Shown here: positions 9,370 through 18,193 of the stretch, in pieces | Numbering within the stretch: position 1 is the first letter of the stretch | Layout: each line of letters begins with the position of its first letter | Assembly: GCF_030272615.1 (NCBI RefSeq) | Contig: NW_026728923.1 | Coordinates: 397,501-430,000, forward strand | Source of the DNA: Cryptomeria japonica | Lineage: Eukaryota > Streptophyta > Pinopsida > Cupressales > Cupressaceae | DNA: 32,500 nucleotides | Direction: 5' to 3' | Program-made: the position numbers and the translations under genes | The notes under the pieces: model-generated | The model's database searches: none | What the model was told of the DNA's origin: nothing | What the model saw: only the letters and a program-made list of their open reading frames with translations

Positions 9370-9545
9370 TCGTTTGCATTGACCGCACCAAAGGTGCACG
9401 CCTTGGTGTGCACCTTGGAGTGCACTTTGGTGCTCACCTCGGTGCACACTTTGGTGTGCACCTCGGTGTGCACCAAAGGTGCGCACCTTGGAGCGCACCA
9501 AAGGTGTACACTTTGGAGCGCACCACATAGGGTCTTTGAGAGGTT
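9370..9545. repeat. transition zone of GGTGYRCACC palindromes
   Basis: Closely spaced variants of the form CCTTGGTGTGCACCTTGG and CCAAAGGTGCGCACCTTGG, many self-complementary. It begins from the tail of the last promoter repeat and ends in a stray GGTCTTTGAGAGGTTGGCGC (about 9531-9550) that is a promoter-repeat remnant with no initiator after it. Confidence 0.8.
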
Positions 9546-11285
9546 GGCGCAGTGCGCACACCAAGGTGGGTGTTGAGGTGCGTGCCGAGGTGGGTGGGTG
9601 CTAGGGTGCGCTCCATGGTGGGTGCCAGGGTGGGTGCGTGCTAGGGTGGATTCCAAAGAGGGTCATAGGGTGGGTGCCAAGGTGGGTTGGTGATATAGTG
9701 GGTTCAAAGGTGGGTACTAGGGTGGGTTCCAAGGTGGGTCACAAGTTGGGTGCCAGGATGCGTGGGTGTTAGGTTGGGTGCCAAGGTGGGCTCCTGCGTG
9801 GGTGGGTGCTAGGGTGGGTTTCAAGGTGGACGCGAGGGCGGGTGCCAAGGTGGGTAACAAGTTGGGTGTTAGGATGGGTGAGTGCTAGAGTGGGTGCCAA
9901 GGTGGGTGGGTGCTAAGGTGGATGCCAAGGTGGTTCACAGGGTGGGTGGGTTCTAGGGTGAGTTCCAAGGTGGGTCACAGGTTTAGTGCTAGGGTGCGTG
10001 TCAAGGCGGGTGTCGAGGTGCCTGGGTGCTAGGGTGTGGATGCCAATGTGGGTCATAGGGTGGGTACTAGGGTGGGCTGCAATGTGGGTGCCAAGGTGGG
10101 TAACATGCTCGGTTGGTTCTAAATTGGGTGTCAGGGTGGGTGTGCACCCACCTTGCCCGAGGTGGGTGCCAAGGTGCCAGTGTGGGTGGGTGCTAAGGTG
10201 GATGCCAAGGTGGGTGAGAAGGTGGGTGATAGGTTGAGTGGTAGGATGGGTGGGTGCCAAGATGGGTCACAGGGTGGGTGCAAGGGTGGGTAGGTGCTAG
10301 GGTTGGTGTCAGGGTGGGTGGGTGCTAGGTTGGGTTCCAAGGTGGGTGCGAGGGTGAGTGTCAAGGTGGGTCACAGGTTAGGTGCTAGGATGGGTGAGTG
10401 CTAGGGTGCAAAGGTGCCAGGGTGGGTGCTAGGATGGGTCGATGCTAGGGTGAGTGGCAAGGTGGGTCCACAAGTGTCAAGGTGGGTGCCGAGGTGGGTG
10501 CCAACTTGGGTTCCAAGGTGGGTGCCAAGTGGGCGACTGCTATGGTGGATGCCAAGGTGGGTCACGGGGTGGGTGCCAAGTTGCTAGGTTGTGTTCCAAG
10601 GTGGGTGCCAACGTGGCTGCTAGGGTGCGTGGGTTAAAGGGTGTGTCACAACGTGGGTGCCAGGATGGGTGCGCACCCACACTGGCCAAGACGGGTGCAA
10701 GGTTGGGTTCCAAGCCCGGTCACAGGCTGGGTGCTAGGATGGGTGGGTGCCAAGGTGGGCACCAGGGTGGGTGCACCCACCCTGGCCAAGGTGGGTCACG
10801 GGGTGGGTCCTAGGGTGGGTAACAGGGTGGGTACTAAGGTGCGTGCCAAGGTGGGTCATGGGGTGGGTGCCAAGGTGGGCACCAGGGTGGGTGTGCACCA
10901 ACCCTAGCCAGGGTAGGTCACGGGGTGGTTGTCGGGGTGGGCGTCAAGGAGCCAAGGTGGGTGGCAAGTAGCCAAGTTGCGTGCCAAGGTGGGTGTCGGG
11001 GTGGGTGCCAAGGATCCAAGGTGGGTGCCAAGGAACCAAGGTGGGTGTCTGGGTGGGTGCCGAGGTGGGAGCCAGGGTGGGTCCCAAGGTGAGTGCAAAG
11101 GTGGGTGCCAGGGTCAAGGTGAGTGCCAATGTGGGTTCCAAGGTGCCAGGGTCAGGGTGAGTGCCAATGTGGGTTCAAAGGTGCTAAGTTGGGTGCGAGG
11201 TTGGGTGCGAGGGTGGGTGGGTGCCAAGGTGTGCTAGGTGGAAGCCCGGGTGGGTCGGCATCCCATGGGTGTCGAGTTGGGTGCC
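9545..11285 (+). repeat. G-rich degenerate minisatellite based on GGTGGGTGCCAA
   Basis: About 1.7 kb of imperfect 10-24 bp units such as GGTGGGTGCCAAGGTGGGT, GCTAGGGTGGGT and TCACAGGGTGGGT, giving very strong G-over-C bias on the + strand. Runs of GGG occur every 8-12 bases. Three short CACCCACC patches (10145, 10675 and 10775 areas) reverse the bias. From 10773 onward this sequence is part of the 6-kb tandem unit and recurs three more times. Open frames here (W, G, V and R-rich on one strand; T, H and P-rich on the other) are compositional. Confidence 0.9.
11203..11221 (+). other. G-quadruplex motif, unit 1
   Basis: GGGTGCGAGGGTGGGTGGG fits four G-triplets with loops of 5, 1 and 1 bases. 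It lies about 810 bp before the 5S gene. The motif is visible; folding is inferred. Confidence 0.75.
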
Positions 11286-11289
11286 TGAT

Positions 11290-11640
11290 GGGTGCTTCTT
11301 GTCAAGTTTTAGTCGTCGGGACTCATTTCGAGCCTTAGAGGTCGTTTCTTGTCCGGTTGCCCTGTCTTCGACCTGGGAACCCAATTTTGGTCCTCGGGTC
11401 CCATTTTTTTTTGTCTCGCATCCCACTTTTGGCCTGTGGCCTTTTCGGGGTTGATTCTCGTTTTGGGCATCAGAGCATGTTTCTTCTCCTAAAACCCAAT
11501 ATTTGTTTATTAAGTCTCGGAACACATTTTTGTTCTCGTGGACCCATCATGGGTCTTGGAACGCATTTGTGGTCCTTGGGTCCCATTTTGCATCCCGAAA
11601 CTTGTGTTTTGGTGCTTGATCCCTATTTTGGGTGCCCACC
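11290..11640 (+). repeat. degenerate ~20-bp minisatellite, unit 1
   Basis: About 15 diverged copies of a CTYGGRWCCCATTTTTGGTC-like unit, for example CTGGGAACCCAATTTTGGTC, CTCGCATCCCACTTTTGGCC, CTTGGGTCCCATTTTGCAT and CTTGATCCCTATTTTGGGTG. Several units expand to 24-29 bases. It is T-rich, in contrast with everything around it. Confidence 0.75.
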
Positions 11641-11999
11641 TTGCACCAAGTGCGCACCCGGGGCAAACCGAGCGCCTTGGTGCACCGGGGCAAGATCGAG
11701 CGTGCACCCGAGGCGCCCCGAACATGCACCAAGGTGCACTCGGCCCACATGTGAGCGCAGGTCGTTGCGCCCGAGGTGGTGTGTGGGCACCGCGTTGCAG
11801 ACGGGACACTGCACGCACACGACGCCCCGTCCAGGTGCACGCACGTAGGCCGGGCCGGGTGCACACCCGACGCCCTAGCAAGGTGCGCGCACCCGGGCAG
11901 GGCTCACACTTGGCGAACGGGGCGCACTTCGCGAGGGAGGGTGTGCACCTCGACGGGGGTGGGTGGCCGGGGTGGATTCGCACGTGGGTCGCGGTTTGC
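11640..11999 (+). other. GC-rich leader upstream of 5S, unit 1
   Basis: No gene is seen. It holds GGTGCAC, GGTGCGCACC and CACCCGAGGCGCCCCGA words (the last also downstream of the 5S, near 12282). The same stretch recurs almost unchanged before each of the other 5S copies. Confidence 0.7.
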
Positions 12000-12005
12000 T
12001 AAGTA
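12000..12005 (+). promoter_or_regulatory. TATA-like element of 5S copy 1
   Basis: TAAGTA sits at -28 to -23, where plant 5S genes carry a TATA-like element, and the base at -1 is C, also typical. The element is weak because G replaces T or A in the middle. Confidence 0.5.
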
Positions 12006-12027
12006 CACACTGCGACAAGCTCATAAC

Positions 12028-12145
12028 GGGTGCGATCATACCAGCGTTAGTGCACCGGATCCCATCAGAACTCCGCAGTTAAGCGCGCTTGGGCCGGAGT
12101 AGTACTGGGATGGGTGACCTCCCGGGAAGTCCCGGTGTTGCACCC
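12028..12145 (+). rRNA. 5S ribosomal RNA, copy 1
   Basis: A 118-base gene starting GGGTGCGATCATACCAGC and ending GTGTTGCACCC. Both ends pair (GGGTGC with GCACCC) to form helix I. The Pol III internal promoter is visible: box A around gene positions 50-67 (AGTTAAGCGCGCTTGGGC) and box C around 80-99 (GGGATGGGTGACCTCCCGGG). The CGCAGTTAAGCGCGCTTGGG and CCCGGTGTTGCACCC variants are GC-rich relative to angiosperm 5S and recall gymnosperm 5S. The product is the 5S component of the large ribosomal subunit, made by Pol III. All four copies in the window are identical by eye, so this one appears intact even though its terminator is altered. Confidence 0.98.
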
Positions 12146-12158
12146 TTTCTTAGTTTTT
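12146..12158 (+). terminator. Pol III terminator of 5S copy 1 (altered)
   Basis: TTTCTTAGTTTTT: the first T run is broken by a C, leaving the downstream T5 at 12154-12158. The other three copies have an unbroken T6 here followed by the same T5, so this copy may read through a few bases further. Confidence 0.8.
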
Positions 12159-12598
12159 CGCCGGGCGTCGCAATGCTATTTGAATAAACCTTTTGCCCGT
12201 TTGCGTTCTCGTCGGGGCCGGGCCGGGCCGGGGTGCGCTGCCCGCACTACCGCGCGCGCGGGGGGCGACACCGAGCGCGCACCCGAGGCGCCCCGAGCAC
12301 ACAGGCCACGGTGCAACCCGGGCGTTGTGCGCGCACCCCGGTGCGCCCGAGGTGCTGCGCGCGCACCCAGGTGAAATCGGTGTGCACCTCGGCCAGTGCG
12401 CGCTCGGTCGAGTCGCGCACGTTGGCCAAGGTGCACGGTGATGTTTCTTACTCTAAGGTTCCGCACCAGACGCCCGGGACAGGTGAGCGAAGCTGGGCGG
12501 GGCCGGGTGCGCGGCCGGGGCAGGTGCACGCAGCTGGAGAGAGCTTTGGAGCACACCAGAGGTGCGCACCTTGGAGCACACTTCGGAGCGCACCAATG
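12159..12598 (+). other. GC-rich trailer downstream of 5S, unit 1
   Basis: No gene is seen. It opens with CGCCGGGCGTCGCAATGC and ATTTGAATAAACC, followed by GGCCGGGCCGGGCCGGGG-like runs and many GTGCGC words. Units 3 and 4 have a one-G shorter GCGCGCGGGGG run here, and unit 3 also lacks one C in GCACCCGAGG. These are among the few indels outside the modular array. Confidence 0.7.
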
Positions 12599-12710
12599 AT
12601 GCGCTCCATTCAAAAGTTTCCTGAAAAGGCAAAAAAAGTTGAGATTATAGAATTTCCCACTTGAGAGATTGTAAAAAAAAAAAATTTAAAATGAAGGAAA
12701 CGCGGGTGCC
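12599..12710 (+). repeat. AT-rich patch, diverged copy of the AT module, unit 1
   Basis: CCTGAAAAGGCAAAAAAAG, then TTGAGATTATAGAATTTCCC and a run of 12 A, then TTTAAAATGAAGGAAACGCG. The order AAAAGGC(A)n, GAGATT, AATTTCC, ACGCGGGTGCC parallels the AT modules at 14814-16770, so this appears to be an older copy. Equivalents begin at about 18634, 24741 and 31301. Confidence 0.7.
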
Positions 12711-13385
12711 AAGGTGTGCGCGCCCGGGTGCGCAGCCCAGCCAAGGTGTGCGCACCAAGGCGCCCACCCTGGCGAAGGTGCACGCAAGGTGCGCACCCGA
12801 GGCAAACCGGACAATTAACCCAACTTTCGACTTCGCGCGCACCTGCGCACCTTGGAGCGCACTTCGGAGCGGTCCTTGTTGCGCACCAATCTTGGGCACC
12901 TCGGAGTGCACCATGGCGCCCACCAAGGTGCGCACCCGGGGCAAACCGAGCTCCGACTTCGTGCGCACCTTGGAGCGCACGAAAGGTGCGCACCATGGCG
13001 CCCACCAAGGTGCGCAGCCCAGCCAAGGCGTGCGCATCAAGGTGCGCACCCTGGCGAAGGTGCGCACCCGGGGCAAACCGAGCTCCGACTTCGTGCGCAC
13101 CTTGGAGCGCACAAAGGGTGCGCAACCCAGCCAAGGTGTGCGCACCCCGGGCAAACCGAGCTCCGAATCGTGCGCACCTTGGAGCACACTTCGGAGCCCT
13201 CCTTGGTGCGCACCGATGTTGCGCACCTCGGAGCGCACCCGGGGAAAACAATGCAATTAACCCGACTTTCGACTTCGTGGGCACCTCGGAGCGCTCTCGG
13301 GTTCGCACCTCGGAGCACACCGAGGTGCGCACCTTTGATGCGCTGCCTTCACCAATTTCCAGAAAAGGCAAGAAAACATTGAGAA
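12711..13385 (+). repeat. palindromic GC-rich block of loosely repeated units, unit 1
   Basis: Recurring words are CCCAGCCAAGGTGTGCGCACC, GGCGAAGGTGCGCACCCGGG, GCAAACCGAGCTCCGACTTC and CACCTTGGAGCGCAC. Two copies of an ATTAACCC(A/G)ACTTTCGACTTC word occur near 12815 and 13257. It ends with a CACCTTTGATGCGCTGCC word (13330) and a short AT patch. Long open frames cover it on both strands and in more than one frame, so none is a gene call. Confidence 0.8.
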
Positions 13386-14800
13386 GGTGTGCGCACCGAG
13401 GTGCCCACCCTGGCGAAGGTGCACGCGAGGTGCGCACCCGGGGCAAACCGGGCTCCGACTTCGTGCACGCCATGCTGCGCACCTTGGAGGGCCATGGTGC
13501 GCACCTTGGAGCACACTTCGGAGCGCTCAATGGTGCCCAACCCAGCCAAGGTGCCCACCGCGGCGAAGGTGCACGCGAGGTGCGCACCCGGGGCAAACCG
13601 GGCTCCGACTTCGTGCACGCCGCACCTTGGAGCACACTTCGGAGCGCTCCTTGGTGCGCACCAGGGCGCGCAACCCAGCCGAGGTGCCCACCCCGGCGAA
13701 GGTGCACGCGGGGTGCGCACCCGAGGCAAACCGGGCTCCGACTTCGTGCACGCCATGGTGCCCACCGCGGCGAAGGTGCACGCGAGGTGCGCACCCGGGG
13801 CAAACCGGGCTCCGACTTCGTGCACGCCGCACCTTGGAGCACACTTCGGAGCGCTCCTTGGTGCGCACCAGGGCGCGCAACCCAGCCGAGGTGCCCACCC
13901 CGGCGAAGGTGCACGCGAGGTGCGCACCCGGGGCAAACCGGGCTCCGACTTCGTGCACGCCATGGTGCCCACCGCGGCGAAGGTGCACGCGAGGTGCGCA
14001 CCCGGGGCAAACCGGGCTCCGACTTCGTGCACGCCGCACCTTGGAGCACACTTCGGAGCGCTCCTTGGTGCGCACCATGGTGCCCACCAGGGCGCGCAAC
14101 CCCGCCGAAGGTGCACGCGAGGTGCGCACCCGGGGCAAACCGGGCTCCGACTTCGTGCACGCCGCACCTTGGAGCACACTTCGGAGCGCTCCTTGGTGCG
14201 CACCAGGGCGCGCAACCCCGCCGAAGGTGCACGCGAGGTGCGCACCCGGGGCAAACCGGGCTCCGACTTCGTGCACGCCATGGTGCGCACCAGGGTGCCC
14301 ACCGCGGCGAAGGTGCGCACCCGGGGCAAACCGGGCTCCGACTTCGTGCACGCCGCACCTTGGAGCACACTTCGGAGCGCTCCTTGGTGCGCACCAGGGC
14401 GCGCAACCCAGCCGAGGTGCCCACCCCGGCGAAGGTGCACGCGAGGTGCGCACCCGGGGCAAACCGGGCTCCGACTTCGTGCACGCCATGGTGCCCACCG
14501 CGGCGAAGGTGCGCACCCGGGGCAAACCGGGCTAGGACTTCGTGCACGCCGCACCTTGGAGCACACTTCGGAGCGCTCCTTGGTGCGCACCATGGTGCCC
14601 ACCAGGCCGCGCAACCCAGCCAAGGTGTGCGCACCAAGGTGCACGCGAGGTGCGCACCCGGGGCAAACCGGGGTCCGGCTTCGTGCACGCCGCACCTTGG
14701 AGCACACATCGGGGCGCTCCCGGGTTCGCACCGGCGTTGCGCACCGTGGTGGGCACCTCGGAGCGCACCGTGGTGGGCACCTCGGAGCACACCAAGGTGG
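13386..14800 (+). repeat. modular variable array, unit 1
   Basis: The array is built from a 53-bp module A (GTGCACGCGAGGTGCGCACC, a GGGGCAAACCGGGCTCCG core, CTTCGTGCACGCC) joined to either an 80-bp module B (GCACCTTGGAGCACACTTCG to CCCGGCGAAG) or a 21-bp module C (ATGGTGCCCACCGCGGCGAAG). A+C is 74 bp, A+B is 133 bp and the A+B+A+C cycle is 207 bp. Module B starts at 13622, 13829 and 14036 (207-bp steps), then 14164, 14355 and 14551 where modules are trimmed. The last A has a GGCTAGGAC variant. This is the length-variable part of the 6-kb unit. Confidence 0.93.
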
Positions 14801-14813
14801 GCAGCGAGGTGCG

Positions 14814-16800
14814 CACCTTTGATGCGATGCCTTCACTAATTTCCATAAAAGGCAAAAGAAAACGAGATTTTAAAATTTCCGTTTTGAAAGATAGTGAGAA
14901 AAAGGGAATGCTGGTGCCATCTTGAGCCCGCCCTGGTGCGCAGCCCAGCCAAGGTGTGCGCACCAAGGTGCCCACCCTGGCGAAGGTGCGCGCCCGGGCA
15001 ATTAACCCAACTTCCAACTTCGCGCGCGCCAGGGTGGGAGCGCACCCAACAACCGGGCCTGGGAAGAGCCAATGCGAGAAACCCCACCAAACGCTCTGAC
15101 AAAAAAAGAGGGGGCGCTCCAGTAACCCCGCTTCGGAGCGCACCCTGGGCAAACCCAGCCAGGGTGCCCACCCCGGCCAAGGTGCAGGCGAGGTGCGCAC
15201 CCGGGGCAAACCGGGCTCCGACAACGTGCACGCCGCACCTTGGAGCACACTTCGTAGCGCTCCCGGGTGCGCACCTCAGAGCACACCAAGGTGGGCAGCG
15301 AGGTGCGCACCTTTGATGCGCTGCCTTCACTAATTTCCAGAAAAGGCAAAAAAAAGAGGAGATTTTAAAATTTCCGTTTTGAAAGATAGTGAAAAAAACG
15401 GAACGCGGGTGCCATCTTGAGCCCGCCCGGGTGCACAGCCCAGGTAAGGTGCCCACCCTGGCAAAGGTGCGCACCCGGGCAATTAACCCTACTTCCGACT
15501 TCGTGCGCGCCAGGGTGGCAACCGGGCCTGGGAAGAGCCAATGCGAGAAACCCCACCAAACGCTCCGACAAAAAAAGAGGCGGCGCTCCAATAACCCCGC
15601 TTCGGAGCGCAGCCGGGGCAAACCCAGCCAAGGTGCCCACCCCGACGAAGGTGCACGCGAGGTGCGCACCCGGGGCAAACCGGGCTCCGACAACGTGCAC
15701 GCAGCACCTTGGAGCACACTTCGAAGCACTCCCGGGTGCCCACCGGCGTTGCGCACCGTGGTGGGCAGCGAGGTGCGCACCTTTGATGTGCTGCCTTCAC
15801 TAATTTCCAGAAAAGGCAAAAAAAAATGAGATTTTAAAATTTCCGTTTTGAAAGATAGTGAAAAAAACGGAACGCGGGTGCCATCTTGAGCCCGCCCTGG
15901 TGCGCAGCCCAGGCAAGGCATGCGCACCAAGGTGCCCACCCGCGGTGCACACCCGGGGCAAACCGGGCTCCGACTTCGTGCAGGCCGCACCTTGGAGCAC
16001 ACTTCGGAGCGCTCCTTGGTGCGCACCATGGTGCCCACCAGGGCGCACCCGGGGCAAACCGGGCTCCGACTTCGTGCACGCCGCACCTTGGAGCACACAT
16101 CGGAGCGCTCCCAGGTTCGCACCAGCGTTGCGCACCTTTGATGCGCTGCCTTCACTAATTTCCAGAAAAGGCAAAAAAAAACGATATTTTAAAATTTCCG
16201 TTCTGAAAGATAGTGAAAAAAACGGAACGCGGGTGCCATCTTGAGCCCTTCCTGGTGCGCAGCCCAGGCAAGTTGTGCGCACCAAGGTGCCCACCCTGGC
16301 GGAGGTGCGCGCCCGGGGCAAACCGGGCTCCGACTTCGTGCACTGCATGGTGCCCACCAAGGCGCGCAACCCAGCCAAGGTGCCCACCGCAGCGAAGGTG
16401 CACGCGAGGTGCGCACCCGAGGTGCACACCCGGGGCAAACCGAGCTCTGACTTCGTGCACGCCGCACCTTGGAGCACACTTCAGAGCGCTCCTTGGTGCG
16501 CACCAGGGCGCGCAACCCAGCCAAGGTGCTCACCCCGGCGAAGGTGCACGCGAGGTGCGCACCCGGGGCAAGCCGGGCTCGGACTTCGTGCACGCCGCAC
16601 CTTGGAGCACACATCGGAGCGCTCCCGGGTTCGCACCAGCATTGCGCACCTTTGATGCGCTGCCTTCACTAATTTCCAGAAAAGGCAAAAAAAAAAAAAA
16701 AACGAGATTTTAAAATTTCCGTTTTGAAAGATAGTGAAAAAAACGGAACGCGGGTGCCATCTTGAGCCCGCCCTGGTGTGCAGCCCAGGCAAGTTGTGCG
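14814..16800 (+). repeat. five AT-rich/GC-rich composite modules, unit 1
   Basis: CACCTTTGATGYGMTGCCTTCACTAATTTCC starts, in shortened form, at 14814, 15308, 15778, 16133 and 16647 (spacings 494, 470, 355 and 514). Each is followed by AAAAGGCAAAA of variable A length (up to 17 A at 16687), GAGATTTTAAAATTTCC, a short hairpin, CGCGGGTGCCATCTTGAGCC and a GC-rich body. The first two bodies also hold CAATTAACCC-ACTTCC and GGGCCTGGGAAGAGCCAATG with a poly-A patch. The variable A run might suggest a retroposon, but no target-site duplication or Pol III box is visible. Confidence 0.88.
15372..15403 (+). repeat. short hairpin in the AT module
   Basis: TTCCGTTTT and AAAACGGAA can form a 9-bp stem around a 14-base A-rich loop. 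The same pair occurs in the modules near 15852 and 16720; the module near 16200 has one T-to-C change in the left arm, and the one near 14880 has lost the right arm. Confidence 0.7.
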
Positions 16801-17237
16801 CACCAAGGCACCCACCCTGGCCAAGGTGGGTCACGGGGTGGGTCCTAGGGTGGGTAACGGGGTGGGTACTAAGGTGCGTGCCAAGGTGGGTCATGGGGTG
16901 GGTGCCAAGGTGGGCACCAGGGTGGGTGTGCACCAACCCTAGCCAGGGTAGGTCACGGGGTGGTTGTCGGGGTGGGCGTCAAGGAGCCAAGGTGGGTGGC
17001 AAGTAGCCAAGTTGCGTGCCAAGGTGGGTGTCGGGGTGGGTGCCAAGGATCCAAGGTGGGTGCCAAGGAACCAAGGTGGGTGTCTGGGTGGGTGCCGAGG
17101 TGGGAGCCAGGGTGGGTCCCAAGGTGAGTGCAAAGGTGGGTGCCAGGGTCAAGGTGAGTGCCAATGTGGGTTCCAAGGTGCCAGGGTCAGGGTGAGTGCC
17201 AATGTGGGTTCAAAGGTGCTAAGTTGGGTGCGAGGTT

Positions 17238-17256
17238 GGGTGCGAGGGTGGGTGGG
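17238..17256 (+). other. G-quadruplex motif, unit 2
   Basis: Exact copy of the four G-triplet motif of unit 1, at the same distance from the 5S gene. Confidence 0.75.
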
Positions 17257-17324
17257 TGCCAAGGTGTGCTAGGTGGAAGCCCGGGTGGGTCGGCATCCCA
17301 TGGGTGTCGAGTTGGGTGCCTGAT

Positions 17325-17675
17325 GGGTGCTTCTTGTCAAGTTTTAGTCGTCGGGACTCATTTCGAGCCTTAGAGGTCGTTTCTTGTCCGGTTGCCCTGT
17401 CTTCGACCTGGGAACCCAATTTTGGTCCTCGGGTCCCATTTTTTTTTGTCTCGCATCCCACTTTTGGCCTGTGGCCTTTTCGGGGTCGATTCTCGTTTTG
17501 GGCATCAGAGCATGTTTCTTCTCCTAAAACCCAATATTTGTTTATTAAGTCTCGGAACACATTTTTGTTCTCGTGGACCCATCATGGGTCTTGGAACGCA
17601 TTTGTGGTCCTTGGGTCCCATTTTGCATCCCGAAACTTGTGTTTTGGTGCTTGATCCCTATTTTGGGTGCCCACC
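17325..17675 (+). repeat. degenerate ~20-bp minisatellite, unit 2
   Basis: Copy of the unit 1 block. GGGGTCGATTCTCG replaces GGGGTTGATTCTCG of unit 1. Confidence 0.75.
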
Positions 17676-18034
17676 TTGCACCAAGTGCGCACCCGGGGCA
17701 AACCGAGCGCCTTGGTGCACCGGGGCAAGATCGAGCGTGCACCCGAGGCGCCCCGAACATGCACCAAGGTGCACTCGGCCCACATGTGAGCGCAGGTCGT
17801 TGCGCCCGAGGTGGTGTGTGGGCACCGCGTTGCAGACGGGACACTGCACGCACACGACGCCCCGTCCAGGTGCACGCACGTAGGCCGGGCCGGGTGCACA
17901 CCCGACGCCCTAGCAAGGTGCGCGCACCCGGGCAGGGCTCACACTTGGCGAACGGGGCGCACTTCGCGAGGGAGGGTGTGCACCTCGACGGGGGTGGGTG
18001 GCCGGGGTGGATTCGCACGTGGGTCGCGGTTTGC

Positions 18035-18040
18035 TAAGTA
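18035..18040 (+). promoter_or_regulatory. TATA-like element of 5S copy 2
   Basis: TAAGTA at -28 to -23, with C at -1. Confidence 0.5.
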
Positions 18041-18062
18041 CACACTGCGACAAGCTCATAAC

Positions 18063-18180
18063 GGGTGCGATCATACCAGCGTTAGTGCACCGGATCCCAT
18101 CAGAACTCCGCAGTTAAGCGCGCTTGGGCCGGAGTAGTACTGGGATGGGTGACCTCCCGGGAAGTCCCGGTGTTGCACCC
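18063..18180 (+). rRNA. 5S ribosomal RNA, copy 2
   Basis: Identical over 118 bases to copy 1, with intact helix I ends, box A and box C. It lies 6035 bp from copy 1 and, unlike copy 1, is followed directly by an unbroken T6. Confidence 0.98.
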
Positions 18181-18193
18181 TTTTTTAGTTTTT
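18181..18193 (+). terminator. Pol III terminator of 5S copy 2
   Basis: T6 directly after the gene, then AG, then T5: a double T-run terminator. Confidence 0.88.

Larger units (their letters stand above)
8340..9385 (-). repeat. 157-bp tandem repeats with one initiator each, plus a 220-bp longer form
   Basis: GGTCTTTGAGGTTG-type words start at 8381, 8538, 8695, 8852, 9072 and 9229. Spacings are 157, 157, 157, 220 and 157 bp. Every unit has AGGGGAGTYGACCCAYC (AAGGGAGT in one), the initiator, CTATTTGTCYGATTCTCATAC and GGACATYSACCCCAACTT. The 220-bp unit and the last unit keep a tail (GCACCAAAGGTGCACGCC, then TTGGTG) that matches the corresponding part of the 311-bp repeats, so the 157-bp form looks like a shortened version. 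Confidence 0.92.
10773..16807 (+). repeat. 5S-containing tandem unit 1 (6035 bp)
   Basis: Sequence beginning GCACCCACCCTGGCCAAGG at 10773 recurs at 16808, 22917 and 29476. Unit 1 contains, in order: G-rich minisatellite tail (to 11285), ~20-bp minisatellite (11290-11640), GC-rich leader (11640-12027), 5S (12028-12145), GC-rich trailer (12159-12598), AT-rich patch (12599-12700), palindromic GC-rich block (12700-13385), modular array (13386-14800) and AT/GC modules (14814-16800). It has several private differences from units 2-4, for example AACAGGG in place of AACGGGG near 10827, GGTCCTTGTTGCG in place of GCTCCTTGGTGCG near 12872, and the changed terminator, as expected of an array-edge copy. 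Confidence 0.95.

Noticed and set aside
9545-11285. Telomere-like or interstitial telomeric repeat
   Set aside because: The unit is GGTGGGTGCCAA-like and irregular, with no TTTAGGG runs.
13386-14800. Module A (GTGCGCACCCGGGGCAAACC, then CTCCGACTT) as a decayed 5S fragment (GTGCACCGGATCC, then CTCCGCAGTT)
   Set aside because: The resemblance is short and needs several gaps in GC-rich sequence. Derivation from the CCCAACTTCCGACTTC word of the promoter repeats explains it better.
14814-16770. SINE insertions with poly-A tails
   Set aside because: Poly-A is internal to a repeated module, with no Pol III boxes and no target-site duplications. The copies are evenly tandem rather than dispersed, at least within this window.
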